Positions 1 through 7,441 of a stretch of DNA of 20,946 nt are shown here, piece after piece. Within the stretch, counting starts at the first letter, position 1. Every line of letters starts with the position of its first letter. The stretch covers positions 1-20,946 of the forward strand of contig CAAEVI010000160.1 in the NCBI GenBank assembly GCA_900759455.1, read 5' to 3'. This DNA is from Erysipelotrichaceae bacterium (GTDB lineage: Bacteria > Bacillota_I > Bacilli_A > Erysipelotrichales > Erysipelotrichaceae). A program made the translations under genes and the position numbers. The notes below the pieces were generated by a model that was not told the origin of the DNA, made no database searches, and was given only the letters and a program-made list of their open reading frames with translations.

Positions 1-42
1 AATGGCTTAAGATTGCCTGTTTTTTCTTTAAAGGTGGAGTTT

Positions 43-93
43 AAAAAAGACCGTATGACAAAGTCTGCTCAAAGAGCGACTTTGTCAACGGTC
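43..93 (-). terminator. Intrinsic terminator of the pseudouridine synthase gene
   Basis: On the minus strand a long stem (GACCGT at 49-54 with ACGGTC at 88-93; GACAAAGTC at 57-65 with GACTTTGTC at 78-86; GCTC at 67-70 with GAGC at 74-77, loop AAA) is followed by a T run, the complement of 43-48. It lies just past the stop at 130 of the minus-strand gene, so it is the natural terminator for it. Confidence 0.75.
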
Positions 94-95
94 TG

Positions 96-127
96 AGCAT
101 ATAGATTTTTCTCTATATGCTTTTTTT
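96..127 (+). terminator. Intrinsic terminator of a gene left of the window
   Basis: AGCATATAG (96-104) pairs with CTATATGCT (113-121) around a T-rich loop and continues into a T run to about 127. On the plus strand this is a standard Rho-independent terminator, presumably for a plus-strand transcript that starts left of the window. With the minus-strand hairpin at 43-93 it insulates two converging transcripts. Confidence 0.7.
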
Positions 128-129
128 GA

Positions 130-1074
130 TCAAGACAGAATTCCCTGTTTTTTCCATTGCGACAAAACATCGTCTTTATTTAACGCGATCTTCTTCTCAT
201 TGAGATAGGCGAGCGGACTGTCCGCATCCAGTGAAAAACACAGACGATATGCGGCAAGCGCCTGCTGTCCTGCCTTTTTTTCTTCGCCATATTTTGCATC
301 ATTTACTAAAGGATGGTGCAGATAAGAAAACATGGCACGAATCTGATGAAATTTGCCGCTGAATAATTCAATCTCCGTCAGTGCCTGCTTGGAATACTGA
401 TGAATAACGTCATACCGCAGCGAACAAGGCTTCATGCCTTTCTCCTGCCGGCTGCTGATCAATGCCTTTGTCCCTTCTTTACGGTGATACAATTCCACAT
501 GATCATGTGCCGGAACAAGTTTTCCTTTTACCATTGCCAGATAATATTTATGAACACTTCCCGAGCGTATAGCGGCATTGACTTCACGAAGAGCAGCAGC
601 TTTTTTCCCCGCAATGATCAACCCTCTCGTATTTCGATCAAGACGATTGCACAATGCCGGCACAAAACTTTGTTCATGCTCTGGATCATATTCCTGTTTT
701 TTATAAAGGTAGTGCAGTAAACGCAAAACGACACAGTCCTGTATGCCTGCACTGTCACTTTGTGAGCGCAAACCGACCGGCTTGTCCAGGATCAGAATGT
801 TTTCATCTTCATAAACAATGTCCAAAGCGCAGGGAACCTGCAAAAAATCATAGTCTGCCGTTTTCTCTTCCAGAAACTGCGGAGGAAGAAACAGCAGCAC
901 AGAGTCATCAGGACAAAGTCTTTGATTGATCGTACAGCGGGCACGATTGACTTTTATCTTTTTATTGCGGATTGCTTTATACAGCAGACTTTGCGGCAGC
1001 TGCGGAAATGTTTTCATCAAAAAGCGATCCAGCCGCTGACCGCTGTCATTTTCTTTAATGATGATTTCTTTCAT
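130..1074 (-). CDS. RluA-family pseudouridine synthase
   Basis: Converts specific uridines to pseudouridine in RNA, most likely 23S rRNA in the cytoplasm. The 314-residue protein has an N-terminal S4-like RNA-binding segment (about residues 8-65, with QRLDRFL) and then the RluA catalytic domain. The catalytic motif is NRLDRNTRGL at 143-152, with D146 as the expected nucleophile. Asn and Arg replace the His and Ser of the common HRLDxxTSG form, a variant known in Bacillota members. The later HQIR motif fits the family. The longer frame begins with GTG at 1083, but AAGGTG sits six bases before the ATG at 1074, so that start is preferred. Monocistronic, with a terminator at 43-93. The exact target uridine cannot be read from sequence, so no gene symbol is given. 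Confidence 0.9.
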   Translation of the reverse strand: MKEIIIKENDSGQRLDRFLMKTFPQLPQSLLYKAIRNKKIKVNRARCTINQRLCPDDSVLLFLPPQFLEEKTADYDFLQVPCALDIVYEDENILILDKPVGLRSQSDSAGIQDCVVLRLLHYLYKKQEYDPEHEQSFVPALCNRLDRNTRGLIIAGKKAAALREVNAAIRSGSVHKYYLAMVKGKLVPAHDHVELYHRKEGTKALISSRQEKGMKPCSLRYDVIHQYSKQALTEIELFSGKFHQIRAMFSYLHHPLVNDAKYGEEKKAGQQALAAYRLCFSLDADSPLAYLNEKKIALNKDDVLSQWKKQGILS

Positions 1075-1149
1075 ATTGATCACCTTGATTTAGTATATCA
1101 TATGACTTTTAAAATGTGATATATTTATTTTACGTGGAAGGAGGCAAAC

Positions 1150-3480
1150 ATGTATACTTGTCGTATCTCGGTACATGAGCTGGTCGAGACCAGTTATCTG
1201 CAAGGAAGCATCACTTCACAGGGAATGAGTGCTCAGCGGGCCCTGATCGGGTCACGCATTCATCGCATGCTGCAAAGTCAGCGTCCTAAAGAATACCGCA
1301 GTGAAGTGTTTTTTCGACATGAAACAAAGCTGGATGATATCACGATCGTTGTCGAAGGACGTGCAGACGGCATCCTCGAAACGGATGATCAGATCATAAT
1401 CGAAGAAATCAAATCGACGCTGATTCCTTACGAACAGATTGATGACTCCGTTTTTGTACATTTTGCCCAATGTTATGTTTATGCATATTTTTATTTGCAG
1501 CAGCATGCCGATACCGCTCTGATCACTGCCCGCCTCACCTACTGTCAGGCGGAAAGCGAACAAATCAAAACTTTTGACAGACAGCTGAACAGAGAAGAAC
1601 TGGAAACTTTTTATAAAGAATTAATCGAAAATTATCGAAAATGGGCTGTTTTGCAGCGTGACTTGCATATCCAGGCCAAGACGACCGCCAAAGCTGTGCA
1701 TTTTCCTTTTCCCTCCTATCGTGAACATCAGCGTGAATTTGCCGCCTGGGTCTATCAAAGCATCGTGCTTCATGAATCTCTGATGGTACAGGCCCCTACA
1801 GGCATCGGCAAGACAATATCGACTTTATTTCCGGCATTAAAAGCTGTCGGTGAAGGAAAATGTGAAAAAATTTTTTATCTTTGCGCCAAAAATATGACTG
1901 CGACCGTTGCACGCGATACGATGCATCTCTTCTATGAACAGGGATTGAATCTGCGTTCTGTTTCTATTACGGCCAAAGACAAAATCTGCCCATTGGAGAA
2001 ACGTAACTGTGACGAATGTCCCTACGGTGATAATTATTACGGGCGTATGCGTCCGGCTTTGTACGAACTGATCAACGCCAATGTGGAACTCGACAAAGAA
2101 TGTTTCATCCAGGCCGGAGAAGCTTATACGCTTTGTCCGTTTGAGCTTTCGCTGGATGCTTCTTTATATGCATCCTTGATTATTTGTGATTACAATTATG
2201 TATTCGATCCAAGCGTTTACCTCAAACGTTATTTCGAAGATAAAGGAAACTATGTTTTTTTGATCGATGAAGCACATAATCTGGTTGACCGCGCACGTGA
2301 AATGTACAGCAGTGATCTTTACGAAAGTGAAATTGTACTCTTGAACAGCTTATTGAAACACGGTTCTCCTTCATTGAACAAGTCTTTTCAGGCACTCTTA
2401 AAGACTTTGAAGCGCCTCAGTGAGGAAAGCGGCAGGAAACTGTGTTCTCAGAAAGAACCCATGAACGACCTTTACTTGCTAGTCAATCGCGTTATCGAAG
2501 AAGTCGATGCATACTTACAGCTGCAGGAAGAAATCGAACGAAAAGACGATGTCATGGAGATTTATTTCGCATTAATCGATTTCAGACGCGTTTATGAGTT
2601 TTATGATGAAAATTTTATAACCTGGTATCAGGAAGAGGAAGACGGCTGTCATGTACGAATGTACTGCATGAATCCCGCAAATCAGATTCAGGAGAGAATT
2701 TCGCACGGGATCGCCACTGTCTATTTCAGTGCGACATTATCTCCTTCCCTTTACTACGCTGCTTTGCTCGGCGAGCAGGAGAAAGCCAGACGACTGTCTC
2801 TTCCCTCGATTTTTCATCAGGATCAGCTGGCGCTTCTCATTCACAGCGGCATTTCGACCCGCTATCAGCATCGTCAGGCTTCCCTTGTACCGATCGTAAA
2901 TGCCATTTATCACAGCATTCATCCAAAAGCAGGCAATTACATTATCTTTTTCCCCAGCTATCGCTATATGGAAGAGTGTGCCGCATTGTTTGAAAAATAT
3001 TATCCATCCATCCCGCTTCATCTTCAGAAAAGTAATATGAACGAAGAACAAAAGCATAAATTTCTGATGCATTTCGAAAAAAACGACGGATGGCAGCTTT
3101 ATTTCTGTGTGCTTGGCGGAATGTTTGCGGAAGGCATTGACTTTCGCGGTGAGCGCTTGATCGGTGCCGTCATCATCGGAGTAGGTCTGCCGCAGATCAA
3201 TCCCGAGTCGGATTTTGTGCGTGATCATTTTAACGCACAGGGAACAGACGGTTATCATTATGCCTATACCTTTCCGGGAATGAATAAAGTTCTTCAGGCA
3301 ATGGGCCGTGTGATTCGTACTAAAAAAGACAAGGGAATCCTTGTCCTGATCGATGACCGCTATGCTTCACCTTTGTATCGTTCTCTGATGCCGCCGCATT
3401 ACGCACACGGCCGCTTCATCCGCAATAATCTCGAAATCGAGTCACTGCTGACATCCTTCTGGAACTCATCCCAGGATTGA
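1150..3480 (+). CDS. Iron-sulfur XPD/DinG-type helicase with N-terminal RecB-like nuclease domain
   Basis: A predicted ATP-dependent DNA helicase, probably 5'-3' as in XPD/DinG, with a nuclease module; 776 residues. Residues about 30-115 carry RecB/Cas4-type PD-(D/E)XK signatures: GxxxH (G34, H38), D73, E86-x-K88 and QxxxY (Q107, Y111). The helicase follows: Walker A APTGIGKT (215-222), four cysteines placed as in XPD iron-sulfur domains (C280, C287, C290, C329), DEAH (373-376), and motif VI with Q716, G719, R720 and R723. All catalytic residues are present, so both activities look intact. The ribosome binding site GGAAGGAGG (1135-1143) fits the ATG. Its 3' end overlaps the convergent HAD gene by 15 bp. 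Probable role: processing branched or damaged DNA. No CRISPR genes are nearby, so a Cas role is not supported here. Confidence 0.9.
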   Translation: MYTCRISVHELVETSYLQGSITSQGMSAQRALIGSRIHRMLQSQRPKEYRSEVFFRHETKLDDITIVVEGRADGILETDDQIIIEEIKSTLIPYEQIDDSVFVHFAQCYVYAYFYLQQHADTALITARLTYCQAESEQIKTFDRQLNREELETFYKELIENYRKWAVLQRDLHIQAKTTAKAVHFPFPSYREHQREFAAWVYQSIVLHESLMVQAPTGIGKTISTLFPALKAVGEGKCEKIFYLCAKNMTATVARDTMHLFYEQGLNLRSVSITAKDKICPLEKRNCDECPYGDNYYGRMRPALYELINANVELDKECFIQAGEAYTLCPFELSLDASLYASLIICDYNYVFDPSVYLKRYFEDKGNYVFLIDEAHNLVDRAREMYSSDLYESEIVLLNSLLKHGSPSLNKSFQALLKTLKRLSEESGRKLCSQKEPMNDLYLLVNRVIEEVDAYLQLQEEIERKDDVMEIYFALIDFRRVYEFYDENFITWYQEEEDGCHVRMYCMNPANQIQERISHGIATVYFSATLSPSLYYAALLGEQEKARRLSLPSIFHQDQLALLIHSGISTRYQHRQASLVPIVNAIYHSIHPKAGNYIIFFPSYRYMEECAALFEKYYPSIPLHLQKSNMNEEQKHKFLMHFEKNDGWQLYFCVLGGMFAEGIDFRGERLIGAVIIGVGLPQINPESDFVRDHFNAQGTDGYHYAYTFPGMNKVLQAMGRVIRTKKDKGILVLIDDRYASPLYRSLMPPHYAHGRFIRNNLEIESLLTSFWNSSQD

Positions 3481-4107
3481 ACGCAGTTCTTCAATTTTAT
3501 TTACTGTTTCGCATCCGCAGCGAAGCAGTTTTTCTTTATGTTCATGACCGTTTGCGACCAGGATGCAGCGACAGCCGGCATTTGATGCGACCTCATAATC
3601 ATGCACGCTGTCTCCTATAAAAACTATTTCCTGCGGTTTTTTTCCGCTCTCACTGACATAACGTTTTGCCAGATCCGCTTTCGAATGAGCATAGACATCA
3701 CTGATGCCGAGAATATCTTCAAAACATCCTGTCAGCGGATAATGTGTCAATTGCTCCTGCAGCAAATCCAGACGGGAAGCACTCAAAAGTACCTGATGCT
3801 TTCCCTGGGCACGGAAATGTTCCAGCATTTCTTTCGCATGCACATGCAGCGGACAGCTCAAACTGTGCGGCTGATAATAAGACATATATTCGTGTGCAAG
3901 CGTTTCGAAAGGTTCTTTGTCAAAATCAAAACCGGCTTTCCGATAATAATCAATAATCGGAAACTGAAAGACGCGCTGATAACTGTCATGGTCCAGCAAC
4001 GGCAGTTCTCGTTTGCCCAGCAGACGGTTGATCGTATGCAGACAAAGATCCACATCATTCAAAAGTGTTCCGTTCCAGTCCCAGACAATCGTAGTAATCT
4101 TATTCAT
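3466..4107 (-). CDS. HAD-superfamily hydrolase, phosphoglycolate phosphatase-like
   Basis: Predicted cytoplasmic phosphatase of the haloacid dehalogenase superfamily, 213 residues. Motif I is WDWNGTL with nucleophile D10; Asn12 stands where most HAD phosphatases have the second Asp. Motif II is S109 or S111, motif III K143, and motif IV GDSVHD (D166, D170). An alpha-helical cap lies at roughly 16-85. The longer upstream frame is not used, because AAGGTGG sits 7-8 bases before the ATG at 4107. The gene is separated from the upstream sirtuin by a terminator and has its own promoter candidate at 4130-4158. The substrate is unknown. Its last 15 bp overlap the end of the convergent helicase gene, so the two transcripts are antisense at their 3' ends. 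Confidence 0.85.
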   Translation of the reverse strand: MNKITTIVWDWNGTLLNDVDLCLHTINRLLGKRELPLLDHDSYQRVFQFPIIDYYRKAGFDFDKEPFETLAHEYMSYYQPHSLSCPLHVHAKEMLEHFRAQGKHQVLLSASRLDLLQEQLTHYPLTGCFEDILGISDVYAHSKADLAKRYVSESGKKPQEIVFIGDSVHDYEVASNAGCRCILVANGHEHKEKLLRCGCETVNKIEELRSILG

Positions 4108-4129
4108 TAAATTCCCACCTTTGTACCTT

Positions 4130-4158
4130 ATTGTATATAAAAGACAGATAAAACTCAA
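4130..4158 (-). promoter_or_regulatory. Sigma-A-type promoter for the HAD hydrolase
   Basis: On the minus strand, TTGAGT (4153-4158) and TACAAT (4130-4135) are separated by 17 bp. Predicted transcription would start near 4123, about 16 bases before the ATG at 4107. The site lies just past the sirtuin terminator, which fits an independent transcript. Confidence 0.5.
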
Positions 4159-4159
4159 T

Positions 4160-4196
4160 AAAAAAATCCTGTTCCTATCGATAGATAAAAACAGGA
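4160..4196 (-). terminator. Intrinsic terminator after the sirtuin gene
   Basis: On the minus strand TCCTGTT (4196-4190) pairs with AACAGGA (4173-4167), with an inner self-complementary CTATCGATAG, followed by a run of seven T (complement of 4160-4166). It ends the membrane-protein/sirtuin transcript. Confidence 0.85.
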
Positions 4197-4206
4197 CAAA
4201 CAGCTG

Positions 4207-4944
4207 TCAGTCGACATCCCATGGTGCAAGAACACCTGCAATGGGATCATGGATCACTAAATCAGCCAAATGATCCATTTCTGTATGATCTTTATTGATC
4301 AAAACCAAATGATCTCCATGAAAATAGCGAATCAATCCGGCTGCCGGATAAACAACAAGAGAAGTGCCTCCGATGATCAAAGTATCACAGCTTTGAATAG
4401 CGTGGATCGAAGCCTGCATCACGGACATATCGAGCCCTTCTCCATACAAAACGACTTCCGGCTTCATCAGACCTCCGCATTTTGGACAACGCGGAATACC
4501 GAACTCATCACGGTGTGCCATCAGATCCTCAAGATTCATAAAATGAGCGCATTGCAGACAACAGTTGCGGTGCACGCTTCCGTGAAGTTCATAAACCTTT
4601 TGACTGCCCGCAGCCTGATGAAGTCCGTCAATATTCTGTGTGATGACTGCCTGCAGTTTTCCCGCCTTCTCCAATGAAGCTAAAGCCTTATGCGCATGGT
4701 TAGGCAAAGCGTTCGGGTAAATCATCTCATGAAAATAAAAATCATAAAATTCTTTCGTATGGTCATAGAAAAAATCACTGGAAAGCATCACTTCAGCCGG
4801 ATATGGATAACGTTTCTGTTTATACAGACCGTCACTGCTGCGGAAATCCGGTATATTGCTTTCCGTGGATACGCCCGCTCCTCCGAAAAAAACGATACGA
4901 GATGATCGATCAATTATTTCTTTCAGCTCAAGATTCAAGTCCAT
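4207..4944 (-). CDS. Sir2-family NAD-dependent protein deacylase (sirtuin)
   Basis: Removes acyl groups from lysines using NAD+, releasing nicotinamide and O-acyl-ADP-ribose; cytoplasmic. The 245-residue protein has the full Sir2 set: GAGVS (22-26) and IPDFR (31-35) for NAD binding, QNID (103-106), catalytic H121 in HGS, and a zinc ribbon with C129/C132 and C153/C156. GTS (193-195) and INKD (216-219) complete the Rossmann core. The start is not fully settled. The ATG at 4944 has AAAGGAGG only two bases upstream, while a TTG at 4938 has eight-base spacing. Either start overlaps the end of the upstream membrane-protein gene (stop at 4928), so translational coupling is likely. A terminator follows at 4160-4196. 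The acyl preference cannot be assigned. Confidence 0.93.
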   Translation of the reverse strand: MDLNLELKEIIDRSSRIVFFGGAGVSTESNIPDFRSSDGLYKQKRYPYPAEVMLSSDFFYDHTKEFYDFYFHEMIYPNALPNHAHKALASLEKAGKLQAVITQNIDGLHQAAGSQKVYELHGSVHRNCCLQCAHFMNLEDLMAHRDEFGIPRCPKCGGLMKPEVVLYGEGLDMSVMQASIHAIQSCDTLIIGGTSLVVYPAAGLIRYFHGDHLVLINKDHTEMDHLADLVIHDPIAGVLAPWDVD

Positions 4945-5743
4945 CCCCTCCTTTCAGATCTTCCTGCTGATCCTGACCTCCTTTTTCATAATCAATTTTG
5001 TACTCATATGACTGGTTCAGCTGAAGAAAACGGAATGTGACCGTAAAATGATAGGTTCCTGTTGCTGCTTTGTCGTTCTGCAGCAAATAGGTTACCGTCG
5101 TAACCGTTCCTTCATCCGTTTCCGTACTTTCGCTGTTCTCGTAATGCATCGAAAAAGCATTGTCACTGTTGCCGTAAAAAGAAACAATCGGAATATCCAC
5201 ATTATATCCTTTCGGACATGAATAACTGAGCATCAGATACATGCCGTTCTCTGTATACTGCCGCTTGAATTCCACATCAGTCACACGAACAACTTCCACC
5301 GAAGTCGTTGCCTCGATCTGCTGATCATCATCCAGGGTACATATGATCTTGAAATGATTTTCGCCGCCTTTAAACTGATAAGCGTCCTGAGAAAGCTGAT
5401 AGCTTGTATGGTTCGTCACATCGGCAAGCCAAATATCCCCTTTTTCGTCATCGACATAATACAGCGCGCTGGAAAGTACCTTGCGCTCTCCGCTTTCAAT
5501 CTGCCATGTCAGCACAATGACATCATTGCTGCCCAGCCGTCCATTAAAGCCAATGATCGCAGTTTCCGATGCTTCGACATCCTGAGGCTGCGATGGCTCC
5601 TGCTGATTTCCGTCCTGTGTCTGCACCGTTGCCGACTGATTGACCAGTTCATATACCGTAATCACTGCTGTGATCAAAACAATTGCGGAAAGAATCACAA
5701 CAAACATCACATTATGTTTCAAATATTCGGCCAGATTCTTCAT
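4928..5743 (-). CDS. Membrane-anchored extracytoplasmic beta-rich protein, function unknown
   Basis: I do not recognise a named family. The 271-residue protein has a short basic N-terminus, one transmembrane segment (about residues 12-33), a Gln/Glu/Ser-rich linker (about 35-58), and about 200 residues of alternating hydrophobic strands that look like two Ig-like or fibronectin-like sandwiches. Positive charges before the helix predict an N-in, C-out topology. The tail is Gly/Asp/Glu-rich. The ATG at 5743 is chosen because AGGGAG lies eight bases upstream; an ATG at 5749 is too close. The 3' end overlaps the Sir2 gene by 11-17 bases, so the two are probably co-translated. An imperfect promoter (TTGTCA near 5790-5795, AT-rich -10 near 5765-5771) may lie upstream. 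Confidence 0.8.
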   Translation of the reverse strand: MKNLAEYLKHNVMFVVILSAIVLITAVITVYELVNQSATVQTQDGNQQEPSQPQDVEASETAIIGFNGRLGSNDVIVLTWQIESGERKVLSSALYYVDDEKGDIWLADVTNHTSYQLSQDAYQFKGGENHFKIICTLDDDQQIEATTSVEVVRVTDVEFKRQYTENGMYLMLSYSCPKGYNVDIPIVSFYGNSDNAFSMHYENSESTETDEGTVTTVTYLLQNDKAATGTYHFTVTFRFLQLNQSYEYKIDYEKGGQDQQEDLKGGDGLES

Positions 5744-5849
5744 TGGCATCTCTCCCTTTTGCTTTTATAAAAACACATTTTCTTTGAATTGACAATATTT
5801 TTGTGCAGATACAGCGGACAGTCAAAATGAGAAAACTGTATATCGCGAC

Positions 5850-5878
5850 AAAAACAAGCAGGCAGAACCTGCTTGTTT
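5850..5878 (-). terminator. Intrinsic terminator after metQ
   Basis: An 11-bp perfect stem, AAACAAGCAGG (5852-5862) with CCTGCTTGTTT (5868-5878), has a five-base loop and a T-rich minus-strand tail. It lies six bases past the metQ stop and ends the met operon. Confidence 0.85.
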
Positions 5879-5883
5879 CATGC

Positions 5884-6705
5884 TTATTCACCTTCTACTG
5901 TAAAGAACGGAACAACGATTCCGTCGTATTTTTCATTGATGAAATCAATTGTTTTCTGTGATTTGAGTACGCTTAACAGATCCTTGATCTTCTGTGAATC
6001 CTGCTCACCGTCACGTACCGCAATGACATTTGCAAACTGCTGTGCGACTCCGCCGGCATCCTCGGTTACGATCAGTTTATCCAGTACATTCGCATTTAAT
6101 GCATTGTTTCCGTTTGCCACACCAAGATCCATATCGCTCAGATTGACAGGAATAGATTCTGCAGCCATTTCCACGATCTCCACATCATACGGGCTGTCAA
6201 GAATATCGTTTGGCGTAGCTGTAATGCCAAGATCATCTTTTAAAGTAATGATGCCGTTTGCAGCCAAGAGCTGTAATGCACGGCCTCCGTTTGTTGCGTC
6301 ATTCGGAATACCGATCGTTACATGCTGTCCTTCCTTCAAGTCATCTAATGCGGTGTATTTATCGGAATAAATTCCCATTGGCTCAAAATGAATATCGCCT
6401 GCGGATACAAGATTTGTTCCGTTTTTCTCATTCCATTCTTCCAGGTACTGATTGTGCTGGAAATAGTTGGCATCCAGTTCGCCGTCCTCCAGTGCCGTAT
6501 TCGGTTTTACATAATCGCTGAACTCAACGATGTTCACTGTATAACCCATCTCTTCCAGATCCGGCTTGATGTTGTTCAAAATTTCAGCATGCGGAGTGAT
6601 GGATGCTCCGATCGTCAGCGTCTTGTCATCGCTGTTGCTGCTGCCGCACCCGGCAAGGGTTGCGCATAATGCCAGTGCAAGTGCACCGCTCAAAAGTTTT
6701 TTCAT
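5884..6705 (-). CDS. metQ: Methionine ABC transporter substrate-binding lipoprotein MetQ
   Basis: Captures methionine outside the membrane and delivers it to MetI-MetN. The 273-residue protein starts with a lipoprotein signal (MKKLL, hydrophobic core to 16) and lipobox LAGC (17-20); C20 is the lipid-anchored residue. The mature part is a NlpA/MetQ-type two-lobed binding fold. Segments such as DANYFQHNQYLEEWN (residues about 78-92) and IGIPNDATNGGRAL (about 131-144) are typical of the family. AGAGGAAAAG precedes the ATG. It is the last gene of metN-metI-metQ, with a small intergenic hairpin before it and a terminator after it. Related NlpA-family proteins can bind other amino acids, but the MetN NIL domain and the Met T-box favour methionine. 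Confidence 0.93.
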   Translation of the reverse strand: MKKLLSGALALALCATLAGCGSSNSDDKTLTIGASITPHAEILNNIKPDLEEMGYTVNIVEFSDYVKPNTALEDGELDANYFQHNQYLEEWNEKNGTNLVSAGDIHFEPMGIYSDKYTALDDLKEGQHVTIGIPNDATNGGRALQLLAANGIITLKDDLGITATPNDILDSPYDVEIVEMAAESIPVNLSDMDLGVANGNNALNANVLDKLIVTEDAGGVAQQFANVIAVRDGEQDSQKIKDLLSVLKSQKTIDFINEKYDGIVVPFFTVEGE

Positions 6706-6732
6706 ATTCTTTTCCTCTCTTTCTTTTATTTA

Positions 6733-6755
6733 TTTCACATCAAATGATGTAGAAA
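6733..6755 (-). other. Intergenic stem-loop between metI and metQ
   Basis: ACATCA (6737-6742) pairs with TGATGT (6745-6750), extended by TTTC/GAAA flanks with one bulged base. There is no T run, so it is not a terminator. It lies within the operon directly before the metQ ribosome binding site and may act as an mRNA stabiliser or processing site. Confidence 0.4.
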
Positions 6756-6760
6756 CCAGA

Positions 6761-7441
6761 TTAATGTGTCGTTTTTCGGGCAAAGTAATTGCCGATCGAC
6801 TGAATGATGATCGTAATCAGGACCAGTGCGACCACACCGCCCCAGATAATATCCTGATTTTGTTTCGAATAGCCATAATTGTAACAGAAGGCTCCCACAC
6901 CTCCGCCGCCGATGGCACCGACGATAGCCGTCAGCCCGATCAGGGAGATAAATGTGATCGTTGTGGCACGAATGATGCTTGGAATGCTCTCCTTTAAATA
7001 AACACGAACCATGATCTCAAACGGTGTCAGTCCCATGGCCTCGCTTGCTTCAACCAGTCCCTGATCCACCTCTGCGATCGCCTGTTCGATCTGACGAGCG
7101 AAGAACGGAATCGTTCCGACGATCAATGGGAAAAAGGAACCCTTCAAGCCGATGGAGGTACCTGAGATGATCTTCGTTATGTCGCTCAGGACCATGATCA
7201 GGATCACAAAAGGTATTGCACGGAATAAGTCGATGATCTTTCCGAGAACCGTATAAATCACTTTGTTTTCCATGATATCGCCCTCTCTGGTAACGACCAG
7301 GATGACACCGAAAATAATCCCGAACAAAAGCGAAATGCTTCCGACAATCACAAGCATCAATAAGGTCTGGACAATCGAATCAAAAAACTGTGGAAACAAT
7401 TCGATCAGATTAGGCATATATTTTGATAAAATCTCAATCAT
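6761..7441 (-). CDS. metI: Methionine ABC transporter permease MetI
   Basis: Integral membrane channel of the methionine importer; pairs as a dimer with MetN. The 226-residue protein has about five hydrophobic helices (for example about 24-50, 63-86, 97-113, 160-180 and 197-218). The EAA loop that docks on the ATPase lies at about 131-155 (EASEAMGL then KESIP). The ATG at 7441 overlaps the metN stop in an ATGA arrangement, with GGAGGTAA about ten bases upstream, so translation is coupled. Length and layout are normal for MetI. Confidence 0.93.
   Translation of the reverse strand: MIEILSKYMPNLIELFPQFFDSIVQTLLMLVIVGSISLLFGIIFGVILVVTREGDIMENKVIYTVLGKIIDLFRAIPFVILIMVLSDITKIISGTSIGLKGSFFPLIVGTIPFFARQIEQAIAEVDQGLVEASEAMGLTPFEIMVRVYLKESIPSIIRATTITFISLIGLTAIVGAIGGGGVGAFCYNYGYSKQNQDIIWGGVVALVLITIIIQSIGNYFARKTTH

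Noticed and set aside
1102..1131. Promoter for the helicase (ATGACT with TATTTT, 18 bp apart)
   Set aside because: The predicted start would fall inside the ribosome binding site and the -35 match is weak. The AT-rich 66-bp divergent gap must hold promoters, but I cannot place them with confidence.
2737..3258. Minus-strand open frame of 173 codons opposite the helicase
   Set aside because: Antisense to helicase motifs; no ribosome binding site or recognisable domain.
1150..3480. CRISPR-associated helicase-nuclease (Cas4 or CasDinG link)
   Set aside because: There is no repeat-spacer array and no other cas gene in the window, so a Cas label would be unsupported.
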